Below are positions 1 through 8,254 of a DNA stretch of 64,000 bases, one piece after another. A program made the position numbers and the translations under genes. Location: NCBI GenBank assembly GCA_944382835.1, contig CALWNP010000002.1:1-64000 (forward strand), read 5' to 3'. The notes beneath the pieces were generated by a model that worked only from the letters and a program-made list of their open reading frames with translations, had not been told where the DNA came from and searched no databases. How positions within the stretch are numbered: position 1 is the stretch's first letter; every line of letters begins with the position of its first letter. This stretch comes from an uncultured Gemmiger sp. GTDB taxonomy: Bacteria; Bacillota; Clostridia; Oscillospirales; Ruminococcaceae.

Positions 1-36
1 CATTCCGGAATAGAGTTTTCAACAGAAATCGCCATG

Positions 37-77
37 AAAAAGGGGCTGCTACTCAACTTTCGTTTTGCAACAGCCCC
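37..77 (-). terminator. Rho-independent terminator of the leftward operon
   Basis: A GGGGCTG arm (42-48) pairs with CAGCCCC (71-77). Read leftward, the stem is followed by a run of T (the AAAAA at 37-41 on the plus strand). It lies just beyond the stop of the NIF3-like gene and would end the operon that starts near 6.1 kb. Confidence 0.6.
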
Positions 78-107
78 CTGCTTTTGTTTCAAGGGTCCTG
101 TGGTGGA

Positions 108-962
108 TCAATGGAGGTAACCGAAGGGTTCGCCGGCGTTGACAAAATGCACCGGGACATCCACTTCCTGGCTCAGCCAGCTCTGCATATACTGCATGCC
201 CCACTCCTCGCTGCGCTCGTGGCCCAGCACGATCATCCCGCCGGGCAGCCCCAGATGGGCGGCATCCTGCATATAGGTACCCAGCAGCAGCTCAAAGATC
301 TCACCGCAGAGGATGGTGTCGATGTTGTGTTCCTGCATCAGCCGCAGGGGCAGGTCGGGCATCCGCCCGAAGCCCTGGCTTCCGCCGCCCACCAGCACCG
401 CCACCCGGCGGCAGCGCTGGTTGCGGTCCCCCGCGATGCGGACGGTGGGCATGCCCAGCTTTTCGCGGCAGAGGTTGGACAGCTCAAAGAGGGACATCTC
501 GGGAATGTCGTAGTAATCCCGGAAGTCCTGGATGAAGTTTTCCATTCCCTGGGCGTCCCCCACATCCTTCAAGACCTGGGGCTGGGCCAGGTCCGCCCAG
601 CCGATGGCTTGCAAAAAGCCGGAGTAGATCTCGTCCGGTTGGGCGGCGTGCATCATGTCGTGGCAGCGCCAGATCACCAGGTTGTCCTTTTCCGCCATCT
701 GTCGCAGGGCGGCAAACACCTTGTCAGTGGCCACCCAGTCTCCCCGGCATTCCAGGAAAAAGGTGGGTTCGTGGGTGATGATCATGTTGGCTCCCAACTT
801 GTGAGCCCGCTCCATGACCTGGGCCGAGACGGTAAAGGTGGTGATGACGCCGGTCACCTCGGTTTCCGGGCTGCCGAAGACAAACCCGTCACAGGTGGGC
901 TGGCCGTTGTCCTGCTTTTTGTAGTGGGCCTCGATCCGGGCGGCAATTTCCTTTGCTTTCAT
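108..962 (-). CDS. NIF3/DUF34-family dinuclear-metal protein
   Basis: A 284-residue protein of the NIF3-like (DUF34) family, whose members are hexameric rings with a two-metal site; their reaction is mostly unknown, although GTP cyclohydrolase I-like links are reported. The metal-ligand motif ITHEP is at about residues 62-66 (His64), and a second conserved block GHERSEEWGM lies near the C-terminus. An in-frame ATG three codons upstream sits directly on the ribosome binding site AAGGAG, so the ATG at 962 with normal spacing is the better start. It is the last gene of the minus-strand esterase/phosphorylase operon, 39 bases after the carboxylesterase. The family call is firm; its job in sugar metabolism is unclear. 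Confidence 0.88.
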   Translation of the reverse strand: MKAKEIAARIEAHYKKQDNGQPTCDGFVFGSPETEVTGVITTFTVSAQVMERAHKLGANMIITHEPTFFLECRGDWVATDKVFAALRQMAEKDNLVIWRCHDMMHAAQPDEIYSGFLQAIGWADLAQPQVLKDVGDAQGMENFIQDFRDYYDIPEMSLFELSNLCREKLGMPTVRIAGDRNQRCRRVAVLVGGGSQGFGRMPDLPLRLMQEHNIDTILCGEIFELLLGTYMQDAAHLGLPGGMIVLGHERSEEWGMQYMQSWLSQEVDVPVHFVNAGEPFGYLH

Positions 963-1001
963 TGGTAACATCTCCTTGTGGAAGTATCCGGCCGGCGGGG
1001 C

Positions 1002-2540
1002 TCAGACAAAGTTGAAGGTCATCTTGGGGGCCGCCTTCTCATGCAGGGCCACCAGCGCCTCGTCGTGGGCCTCCTTGCAGGCGCACTCCCGGTCGATGAC
1101 CATGGTGCGGTGATGCTCGGTGGTCATGGGCTCCCAGCGGGGCAGGTACTTGTTGTTGGGATCGCCGTACTTGGTAAAGTTCAGCACCAGGGTGCTGAAG
1201 ATGTTGGCCAGCTTCTGGCCGTAGATGGCCTCGTTCAGCACAAAGACCTTGTCCTCGTTCATGAAGATGTAGCAGACCTCGCCGCCGTGCCACAGCGGCA
1301 CCCAGCCATCCTCGGGGGCGCAGTAGGCGGCCGTAAAGACATAGGTGTTGTCCTTGCCGTTTTTGGCGTGGGCCAGCGCGGCCTGGACGGTGGGGATGCG
1401 GACGGTGGAATCCATGTAGGCCAGATCCAGGATGTCGTGGGTGGGATAGGCCTGGCGGAACAGCTCCATGAGCCGGTCGGTCTGGTCGCCGAACCGCTCC
1501 TTCAGGAAGCGGACCTTGTCCTCCTGGGTCATGGCGGCCTTCTGGTCGGCGTCCAGCGGCACCCGGGCGAACTCGCCCAGGGTGGAGCCGTAGATGATGG
1601 GTTTGTCGGCAGAGGCCGGCATAAAGCCCACATTCTCGGGCAGGCCGGGGAAATAGGCGTTGGGCACCGGGCTCCAGCTGCAGGTCACCCCTTCGGCGCG
1701 CAGCTTGGGCGCGGCCTTTTTGTAGGCGGCCAGCATCTCATCGTAGCTCACCTCGTAGACCTTCTGGATGTTTTCCCGGGTGATGCCCAGCTCATCCAGA
1801 ATGCCCTTGGCCAACCGGCGGCTGTCGGCGTCGGTCATCATCAGCGAGCCGTTCATGGCGCCGCTGAGGACGATGCCCCGCTGGAAGTAGGGAGCGGCTT
1901 CCTCCAGCTGGTACATGCACTGCACCTTTCCGCCGCCGCCGGAATGGCCGCACAGGGTAACGTTTTCGGGGTCGCCGCCAAAGGCCGCGATGTTCTCGTG
2001 CACCCATTTCAGGGCCAGCACCAGGTCGGCGATGCCCACGTTGACCGAGTTCTCAAACTCGGGGCCGTAGTCCGCCAGGTTCAGGAAGCCCATCATGTTC
2101 AGCCGGTGGCCGATGGAGACAAAGATCACATCCCCGTAATGGGCCAGGTTGAACCCATCGAAGGAGTATTCCTCCAGGGCGTTGCCGGAGAAATATCCGC
2201 CGCCGTGCATCCAGACAAAGACCGGTTTCTTTTCCCCGTTCAGGGTTTTGGGCGCCCAGATGTTCAGGTTCAGGCAGTCCTCCCCCTGTTTTTGCAGCAT
2301 ATGCAGGCCGCGGTAGTAGGGCGGCGGGTTGGGGGGCAGCATCTGCAGCGGCATGGGGCCGTAGGTATAGGCATTTTTCACCCCATCCCAGGGCTGGGGT
2401 TCCACCGGCATATGAAACCGCTTGGCCTCGCCGTAGCGAATGCCCATAAAGATGTTCACATCCCCGTAGGTGACCCCCCGCAGCTTGCCGTATTTGGTCT
2501 GGACGACGGGTTTCTGGGGTTCAAACACATACTGGTTCAT
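1002..2540 (-). CDS. Type-B carboxylesterase (COesterase family)
   Basis: A 512-residue serine esterase of the carboxylesterase type-B / para-nitrobenzyl esterase family. Visible motifs are the N-terminal substrate-entry block around FMGIRYGEAKRF (31-42), EDCLNLNIWAP (87-97), the oxyanion-hole HGGG (112-115) and the nucleophile elbow GHSGGGG with Ser200; the usual elbow in this family is GESAGG. There is no signal peptide, so it should be cytosolic. It follows the GH13_18 phosphorylase by 42 bases, with a good AAGGAG site before the ATG. In this setting it probably removes acyl or aryl ester groups from a small glycoside, but the substrate is not shown by the sequence. Confidence 0.9.
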   Translation of the reverse strand: MNQYVFEPQKPVVQTKYGKLRGVTYGDVNIFMGIRYGEAKRFHMPVEPQPWDGVKNAYTYGPMPLQMLPPNPPPYYRGLHMLQKQGEDCLNLNIWAPKTLNGEKKPVFVWMHGGGYFSGNALEEYSFDGFNLAHYGDVIFVSIGHRLNMMGFLNLADYGPEFENSVNVGIADLVLALKWVHENIAAFGGDPENVTLCGHSGGGGKVQCMYQLEEAAPYFQRGIVLSGAMNGSLMMTDADSRRLAKGILDELGITRENIQKVYEVSYDEMLAAYKKAAPKLRAEGVTCSWSPVPNAYFPGLPENVGFMPASADKPIIYGSTLGEFARVPLDADQKAAMTQEDKVRFLKERFGDQTDRLMELFRQAYPTHDILDLAYMDSTVRIPTVQAALAHAKNGKDNTYVFTAAYCAPEDGWVPLWHGGEVCYIFMNEDKVFVLNEAIYGQKLANIFSTLVLNFTKYGDPNNKYLPRWEPMTTEHHRTMVIDRECACKEAHDEALVALHEKAAPKMTFNFV

Positions 2541-2582
2541 GGATTCTCTCCTTTCTTTCTTGTAGAGGGTTTTATTGCAGTG

Positions 2583-4289
2583 TCATTGCTCCATGGTGAA
2601 GCAGCTGTTTCCGGTTTCATCCTGCGCCGTGATGCGGAATCCGGCGGTCTTCAGGTCGGCTTCCAGGGTGGCGGTGCAGCCCCGGTTGCGCCAGGTGATC
2701 TGTACCCGGTGGGGTTCGGGACATCCAAACTCCATCTGGGCGTCAAAGCCGAAGGCCCCGAACTGGTTGCGCCATTTCAGCAGCTCCAGCTGTTTTTGCA
2801 CCACCGGCTTGCCCAGGGCCTGCTGAATCTGCTCCTTGGTCAGGTTGGTGCGGTTGATCTCCTTGTGGCCGCCGGCGCCGGCGCGGGCCACTGCCTCGTG
2901 GTCGTTCTTGCCGGCAAAGAGATCCAGATACCAGACCTGGGGTTTGCCGGGCATGAACAGATGCAGGGCGCGGGCCAGCAGGAACTTGCGGTCGTCCTCG
3001 CCCAGGGCGCTGTAATAGGTGGCATTGACCTGGTAGTAGATGTTCTTGGCGCCGTGCAGGTCCTTGACAAAGCCGCCCCGGGCCACCACCGTGTCGATGA
3101 GGGCCTGGATCCGGTCGTCGGGCACCAGACCCTTCAGGTCCAGCAGCGGGATGCCGTCGTGGCAGCCCAGCATGGTCACCGTCCGGATGCCCTCCTGCTT
3201 CTGTTCCTGGGCCCAGCGGCGCAGATAGCCGCCGTCGGCGTTTTCCAGCGCGTCGATGATCAGGCCGGGCAGGAAGAAGTCATAGGTCATGTACCCCTTT
3301 CCGGCCACCTGGGCGTAGACCTTCTCCCCGTAGCTGGCGTGGATTTCGGGCAGCAGGGTCAGCTCGTACTTGTCGGCCAGGGCGCGGACCTTGTCCAGCA
3401 GGTCCCAGGTGCCGGGGACATTCATGAAGTTGTGGGCGCCGGGCTCCTTGGGGGCGTAGGCAAAGGCGTCCAGCCGGACGATGCGGGCCCCGTAGTCGTG
3501 CAGGCGGCGCAGGGTGTCCTCGTAGAACTCCCACACCAGGGGGCTCTTGATGTTCAGATCCATCTGCCCCAGATAGCGGCGGCGGCTTTCCAGCAGGGCC
3601 ACCACCGGCGCCTTGAACGCCTCCAGCGCGCCGAAGTCGATCTCACCGGGGCGGGCGCCTCCGGCCAGGGCCGGGTTGACAAAACCGCAGATCCGGTCGG
3701 CGGTGGCGTACTGGATGTCCAGCGCCTGCATCAGGTCCTGAGGGTCCAGAGCCGGGTAGCGCACCTCCTGATAGAAGGTGTTCCAGTAGGGCACGTCCCG
3801 CCCGTCGGGGAAGCGCACCATCAGGATGGGCAGCCCCGGTTTGCGGAAGAACATCTTCTTGATCTCCTCGGGATCGGGCTGGATGTAGCCCTCGGGGGTC
3901 ATGGTGCCGTGGCCCTCCCAGAACTTGTTCCAGTTGATGAAGAAGTCCTTGTAGAGGGATTCCTCGCCCCGGCGGATCAGGTCCTGGAACTGGGGACTGA
4001 GAACCGAGGCATGGTTCAGGATGAAGTCCAGCTTCAGCCGGATACCCTGCCGCTGGAGTTCTTCCAGATCCTCGGGGGCGGCCAGCAGCTTGTTCAGCGA
4101 GTAGTCAATCACCGAGAAGCCCCGGTCCAGGTCGGTATTGAAGAGGCTGGGCAGGATGTAAAAGGAGGTAAAGGCCCCCTTCAGCTCGGGGCGGGCAAGC
4201 AGCGCCACGATGTCGCCCAGGGTGCCGCCCAGACTGTCGGGGTAGGCATTGAGCATGGCGCCGCATTCGATGGAATTGGGCTGGTTCAT
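2583..4289 (-). CDS. GH13 subfamily 18 alpha-glucoside phosphorylase (sucrose-phosphorylase-like)
   Basis: A 568-residue GH13 enzyme resembling sucrose phosphorylases. The catalytic set is present: nucleophile Asp274 in RLDAFAY, acid/base Glu315 in LLPEIH, and transition-state Asp378 in CHDGI. The block LDRGFSVIDY near the N-terminus and the segment YQVNATYYSALG are typical of subfamily 18. It is about 80 residues longer than the classic enzyme encoded at 50353 and is diverged from it, for example GCHDGIPLLD instead of DTHDGIGVVD. The acceptor could therefore be sucrose, sucrose 6F-phosphate, glucosylglycerate or glucosylglycerol; family members use all of these. The expected product is alpha-glucose 1-phosphate in the cytosol. 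It sits between a kinase and a carboxylesterase in one operon. Confidence 0.85.
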   Translation of the reverse strand: MNQPNSIECGAMLNAYPDSLGGTLGDIVALLARPELKGAFTSFYILPSLFNTDLDRGFSVIDYSLNKLLAAPEDLEELQRQGIRLKLDFILNHASVLSPQFQDLIRRGEESLYKDFFINWNKFWEGHGTMTPEGYIQPDPEEIKKMFFRKPGLPILMVRFPDGRDVPYWNTFYQEVRYPALDPQDLMQALDIQYATADRICGFVNPALAGGARPGEIDFGALEAFKAPVVALLESRRRYLGQMDLNIKSPLVWEFYEDTLRRLHDYGARIVRLDAFAYAPKEPGAHNFMNVPGTWDLLDKVRALADKYELTLLPEIHASYGEKVYAQVAGKGYMTYDFFLPGLIIDALENADGGYLRRWAQEQKQEGIRTVTMLGCHDGIPLLDLKGLVPDDRIQALIDTVVARGGFVKDLHGAKNIYYQVNATYYSALGEDDRKFLLARALHLFMPGKPQVWYLDLFAGKNDHEAVARAGAGGHKEINRTNLTKEQIQQALGKPVVQKQLELLKWRNQFGAFGFDAQMEFGCPEPHRVQITWRNRGCTATLEADLKTAGFRITAQDETGNSCFTMEQ

Positions 4290-4301
4290 AGGGTTCCTCC
4301 T

Positions 4302-5252
4302 TTAGGATTTGGCCATATAGGCGCGGTACTGGGCGTAGCTCAGCAGTTCGCCGCTCTTGGCGATGATGAAGGCCGCCTTGTGGGCCTGGTGTTCCAGCAG
4401 GCTCTGCTCGATCTCCAGCACCATGGTGGTGAAGGGGCTGTCGGTCTTGCCGTCCCGGTTGCGCAGCTTGCGGTAGGCGGCGGTCTCCTGGGGGGTGCTG
4501 TTGAGCAGGATGGGGATGTCCACCCCCTGGTAGTAGTCGCTGTTGCCGTGGGTCCATTCAATGACCAGAATCCGGACGTTGGAGAAATCCACCGCCTCGT
4601 AGTACAGCTCAGTGTCGGTGCGGCCCATCCGCTTGAGCCAGATGGTGTCCGCCCCGTTCTTGAACTGGCGGACGATGTCGGTCAGCTGGTCAAAGTCCTG
4701 TTCGGCAGGGTGGCCCAGGTAACCGGCCAGGGCGGCCCGGCCGGCCTTCTGGTAGGTGGCCAGCCAGGGATGCTGTTCCACGGCGGCGGGGTCGGGGTCC
4801 CGTTCCTGCTCCCAGAGGGTTTTCAGCTCGGCGGCCACCGTGGGGTTGTAGACCCCGGCCGTGACCAGCCCCCGCACGCCGGCGTCCCGGAAGACCCGCA
4901 GCCGCTCGGCGTCGTTGTACATCGGGATGCGCCGGGGATAGTTGTCCCCGCTGAGGGTGTAGCTGCCCAGCCCTGCCTGGGTGAAGTAGTAGCTCAGCAG
5001 CGAAGCGGTCTCGCTCTTGCCCACACCGCTTCCGCCGCACACCGTGACGACGCAGCGGCCGGCGGGGTTGGATTTCAGCACCGCCTCGGCCTTTTCCAGC
5101 AGCAGCGGAAAAACCCGGTTGGCCTTGTCCACATGGCCGGCGTCGATGTTCACCTTGTCCCCCGGCATGTCCCCGTGGGGGATGTCTCCCTTGCATTCGG
5201 GGGGCGTCCAGGAAGCAGGATTGGGCAGCATGGTTTCATCCAGTTTTTTCAT
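4302..5252 (-). CDS. P-loop kinase, uridine-kinase-like, substrate unknown
   Basis: A 316-residue P-loop NTPase. The Walker A motif GGSGVGKS is at 73-80, followed by SGDNYPRR, an arrangement seen in uridine kinase, phosphoribulokinase and adenylylsulfate kinase relatives. No pathway-specific motif was recognised. An ATG two codons upstream overlaps the GGAGG site at 5259-5264; the ATG at 5252, six bases downstream of that site, was chosen. It lies between an esterase and the GH13_18 enzyme with gaps of 12 to 15 bases, so it probably phosphorylates a sugar, polyol or acyl-free product released by its neighbours. That role is inference from position only. Confidence 0.75.
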   Translation of the reverse strand: MKKLDETMLPNPASWTPPECKGDIPHGDMPGDKVNIDAGHVDKANRVFPLLLEKAEAVLKSNPAGRCVVTVCGGSGVGKSETASLLSYYFTQAGLGSYTLSGDNYPRRIPMYNDAERLRVFRDAGVRGLVTAGVYNPTVAAELKTLWEQERDPDPAAVEQHPWLATYQKAGRAALAGYLGHPAEQDFDQLTDIVRQFKNGADTIWLKRMGRTDTELYYEAVDFSNVRILVIEWTHGNSDYYQGVDIPILLNSTPQETAAYRKLRNRDGKTDSPFTTMVLEIEQSLLEHQAHKAAFIIAKSGELLSYAQYRAYMAKS

Positions 5253-5267
5253 TGTCATCCTCCAGAT

Positions 5268-6137
5268 TCACCCGAACACAACGGGCAGATAGTTGTACAG
5301 ATACTGATACACCGCCTCGTAGGAGTGTACCTCGCCGTCCGCCAGCAGGAAGTGCAGGTTGCCCTGGGTCCAGTCCTCGCTGAAATTGAAGACATCGGTC
5401 AGTTTTTTCATCTCCTCGATCTGGGGGGTCAGGTTCTGGTCAGCGGCGTCCTTGGTGCCGGTGGCGGCGTAGATGTGGAAATCCTCCGGCCGGAATTCCG
5501 AATCCCGGATAAAGTCGTGGAGGAACCGGGCGGTCTCCCGGGGCTTGAAGTGGCCGCCCAGGGGTTCCAGCTCCCAGCAATCTCCGCTGAAGGTCAGGAA
5601 CCGGGAGAAATACTCCGGCCAGTGGGTCATCACGAACCAGGTGGTGGCGCCCCCCAGCGAGAATCCGCCGAAAGCCCGATGTTCCCGGGCCGCCCGCAGC
5701 CCCTCGGGGGTGGTGTCCTGGGCAAAGGTGCGGTAGCTGCCCTCCACGGCGGGCAGCAGTTCCCTGCCCAGCTCCTGCTGGAAAATCAGCGCATCCTCCC
5801 GCGCCTTCTGTGCACCGGCAGTCCCCATGTGGAAGACCGGGTCCTTATAGAAGGTGGGAAAGACCACGATCATGGGCTGGGCCAGCTGGTTGCTGAAGGC
5901 ATAGTCCAGCATGTTCTTGACCATGCAGCAGTCCAGCCAGGCGTCGGGGTTTCCCCCGCCCCCGTGCATCAGATACAAAATATTGTAACGTTTGGCGGCA
6001 TCCTGGTCGTCATAGCCGTGGGGAAGGTAGACGTTGGCATATTTGGTGCGGGGTTCGCCGGCCTGGTTGGTGGTCTGATAATAGATCCGCTCCACCCTGC
6101 CGCGGGCAGTCAGGTCATGATAATAGTAATATTTCAA
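5268..6137 (-). CDS. CE1-like esterase (feruloyl/acetyl esterase type)
   Basis: A 289-residue alpha/beta hydrolase of the esterase D / CE1 type. It has HGGGG (59-62) for the oxyanion hole, the nucleophile elbow GFSLGG with Ser160, and a C-terminal GEVHSYEAV with the likely catalytic His. It lacks a signal peptide. No ATG fits the 5' end: the reading frame opens at TTG (6135-6137), seven bases after an AAGGTG site, so TTG initiation is proposed. It is the first gene of the operon running left to the NIF3 gene. CE1 members with this layout release acetyl, feruloyl or similar groups from plant glycans; the exact ester is unknown. Confidence 0.87.
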   Translation of the reverse strand: MKYYYYHDLTARGRVERIYYQTTNQAGEPRTKYANVYLPHGYDDQDAAKRYNILYLMHGGGGNPDAWLDCCMVKNMLDYAFSNQLAQPMIVVFPTFYKDPVFHMGTAGAQKAREDALIFQQELGRELLPAVEGSYRTFAQDTTPEGLRAAREHRAFGGFSLGGATTWFVMTHWPEYFSRFLTFSGDCWELEPLGGHFKPRETARFLHDFIRDSEFRPEDFHIYAATGTKDAADQNLTPQIEEMKKLTDVFNFSEDWTQGNLHFLLADGEVHSYEAVYQYLYNYLPVVFG

Positions 6138-6152
6138 GAGATCACACCTTTC

Positions 6153-6179
6153 CGTCAGATTTTCTCACTTCGTCAGATT
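6153..6179. repeat. Two direct copies of CGTCAGATT, 18 bases apart
   Basis: CGTCAGATT occurs at 6153-6161 and again at 6171-6179 in the leader of the esterase operon. Tandem half-sites are typical of AraC-type regulators such as the YesN-like protein encoded at 8251. The sites lie between the likely promoter and the TTG start. A regulatory role is inference. Confidence 0.4.
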
Positions 6180-6180
6180 G

Positions 6181-6250
6181 GCATTTATTAAACCATATTT
6201 TATTCACAGTGTATAGAGTTTTTGTTAAAAACATCTTAAAAGTGACAAAA
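6181..6250 (-). promoter_or_regulatory. AT-rich probable promoter region of the leftward operon
   Basis: This is the only AT-rich stretch upstream of the operon. On the minus strand a TATACA box (6210-6215) has no good -35, which would fit an activator-dependent promoter. The rest of the 425-base gap to 6562 holds a hairpin and the promoter of the two-component system. Confidence 0.35.
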
Positions 6251-6331
6251 CTCCCCTGATTCTCAAAAGTACACGGTGCCCTTTTGCGGTATCATAGAAG
6301 CAGGGGAAAAGGTGTGTCTGCCCGAACCCCG

Positions 6332-6353
6332 GGGAACCGGTCCCCCGGTTCCC
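6332..6353. other. Perfect 9-base-pair hairpin in the divergent gap
   Basis: GGGAACCGG (6332-6340), loop TCCC, then CCGGTTCCC (6345-6353). No T run follows on either strand, so it is not a standard terminator. It lies upstream of the promoter of the two-component system. Confidence 0.45.
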
Positions 6354-6437
6354 GCCTTTCCCCGGCACGAACCGCAGCCGCCGGGGGAAGGGCTGTACAA
6401 GGAATTGCCGGCGGCAGAGGGGCGGGGTGCGGCATCT

Positions 6438-6465
6438 TTGCAAACCCCGGACAATCTGCTACAAT
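6438..6465 (+). promoter_or_regulatory. Sigma-A-like promoter for the two-component system
   Basis: TTGCAA (6438-6443), 16-base spacer, TACAAT (6460-6465). The transcript would begin about 90 bases before the histidine kinase start. Confidence 0.5.
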
Positions 6466-6562
6466 GGCACTGAAATTATTTTCATTTTCTGGCTGCACAC
6501 TGTCCTCCACCGGGCGGCGGGAGAGCCCCTGGCCGGGCCATTGAACAAAGAAGGGATCTGCC

Positions 6563-8254
6563 ATGAAACAATCACCGGCCCCAAAGCAAAAAGCCTCCCT
6601 GTTCCGGGTGCTCAACCGGTTTATCCTGGGCATCTGGGTGATGATGGCCCTGTTGTGCGGTTCGGTGATCGTCTATTCCTTCAATGCCATGAACCAGGCG
6701 GTTGTGGAGTCTCAGCAGAACATCCTGGCGGTGGCCACCAGCCAGATCAGCACCACCCTGGCCTCGGCCACCGGCTTTCTGGAAGAGAGCATCATGGACT
6801 ATGTGGCCAACGGCAATGCCAACACCGGCAAAAACACCCTGGCCGAATACCTGGAATCCGAGCGGATGGCCAGCTTTCTGGAGATCAAGATGGAGGGCAA
6901 TCCCTGTGTGACCTGTGCCTTTTTCACCGACACCGATTCCGAGGTGCGGCTGACCCGGTTCCATCCCCAGATCTACTACACCGAAAAGTTTTCCATCACC
7001 GACTATCTCACCGCCGCCGGTTCCTTTGAGAACGACGCCCAGACCGGCGGCTGGCACTATGTCCTGATTGACGGCCGGTATTATCTGATGCAGTATTACC
7101 GGCTGCGGTACGGCGGGCTGGGGCTGCTGATCGGGCTGGACCGGCTGCTGGACAGCGTGGAAGCCCTGAAAGCCAACGAGGATGTGCAGTACTGCCTCAC
7201 CGACGGGAACGGGCTGGTCCTGACCGGCGGCGGGATGGGCAGCACCATCCACAACGCCCAGCCGGAATCGCTCCGGGGGCGGGAGCTGTGGGTCACCGCC
7301 AGCCTGCCCCAGGTTCCCCTGCGGATCTCCGCCCTGCGCCAGGTGGAAGGGGGGCTGTACGGCACCAGCTGGGTGCCGCTGCTGTTTGCCGGCCTGGGGG
7401 TTCTGTCCTTGGGGCTGGTGGCCTGTTACTCCTTCTATCTGCGGCGGCAGTTTGTGGGTCCGGTGGCCAACCTGCTGCAGGCCACCAAGATTGTGGTGGG
7501 CGGCAACCTGGACTACGAGGCGCCGGACACCGCCGGCACCGAGGAGCTGAGCACCCTGACCACCTCCTTCAACTATATGACCAAGGAGGTCAAGAACCAG
7601 AAGATCCGCGCCTACGAGGACGAGATCCTGCGCCAGAAGATGGAGCTGAAGAACCTGCGGCTGCAGCTGCGCCCCCATTTTTATCTGAACTCCATCAACA
7701 CCATCCTCAACCTCTCCCGCCAGGGGCGCAACAGGGAAATCCAGGATTTCATCATCGCCCTGTCCCAGTATCTGCGCTACCTCTTCACCGACAGCGGCGC
7801 CCCCGCCACCGTGCTGGGGGAGATTGACCACACCGAGGATTACATCCGGCTGCAGCAGGTGCGCTATCCCGACGTGATCTTTTATATGAGCGAGGTGGAC
7901 CCCAAGGTGCGGGATCTGCCCATGCCCCGGCTGATGGTGCAGACCTTTGTCGAGAACATCTTCAAGCACGCCTTTGACGGCGAGAGCATGCTCAGCATCT
8001 TCATCCGCGCCCGGGAGATCCGGGAGGACGGCGAGCCGTTGTGCTGCATCACGGTGGAGGACAGCGGCAGCGGGTTCAGCGACGCCTTCCTGCAGGGGCA
8101 GCAGCAGGAGGCCAGCACCGGCCTGCGCACCATCCGCAAGACCCTGCAGCTCACCTATGGCAGAGAGGACCTGCTCCGGCTGTACAACACCGAGCAGGGC
8201 GGTGCCTGTGTGGAACTGCGCATACCAATGGCAAAGGAGCAAAAGGAGTTATGA
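6563..8254 (+). CDS. YesM-type sensor histidine kinase
   Basis: A 563-residue membrane sensor kinase. TM1 spans about residues 17-40, an extracytoplasmic sensor domain about 41-270, and TM2 about 271-293, followed by a HAMP linker, a His_kinase domain with phospho-acceptor His372 in the LRPHFYLNSIN motif, and a HATPase with FVENIFKHAF and DSGSGFSD. Its stop codon overlaps the next gene's start (ATGA), so the pair is translationally coupled. YesM/YesN systems sense sugars or glycan fragments and control adjacent ABC importers, here probably the cassette at 10959-14439 and perhaps the divergent esterase operon. The ligand is unknown. Confidence 0.93.
   Translation: MKQSPAPKQKASLFRVLNRFILGIWVMMALLCGSVIVYSFNAMNQAVVESQQNILAVATSQISTTLASATGFLEESIMDYVANGNANTGKNTLAEYLESERMASFLEIKMEGNPCVTCAFFTDTDSEVRLTRFHPQIYYTEKFSITDYLTAAGSFENDAQTGGWHYVLIDGRYYLMQYYRLRYGGLGLLIGLDRLLDSVEALKANEDVQYCLTDGNGLVLTGGGMGSTIHNAQPESLRGRELWVTASLPQVPLRISALRQVEGGLYGTSWVPLLFAGLGVLSLGLVACYSFYLRRQFVGPVANLLQATKIVVGGNLDYEAPDTAGTEELSTLTTSFNYMTKEVKNQKIRAYEDEILRQKMELKNLRLQLRPHFYLNSINTILNLSRQGRNREIQDFIIALSQYLRYLFTDSGAPATVLGEIDHTEDYIRLQQVRYPDVIFYMSEVDPKVRDLPMPRLMVQTFVENIFKHAFDGESMLSIFIRAREIREDGEPLCCITVEDSGSGFSDAFLQGQQQEASTGLRTIRKTLQLTYGREDLLRLYNTEQGGACVELRIPMAKEQKEL

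Noticed and set aside
978-6191. Plus-strand open frame of 1737 codons opposite the first operon
   Set aside because: Its content is Gly/His/Val/Gln-rich with no domain, it lies antisense to five recognisable genes, and it has no ribosome binding site. It is a by-product of GC-rich codons on the other strand.
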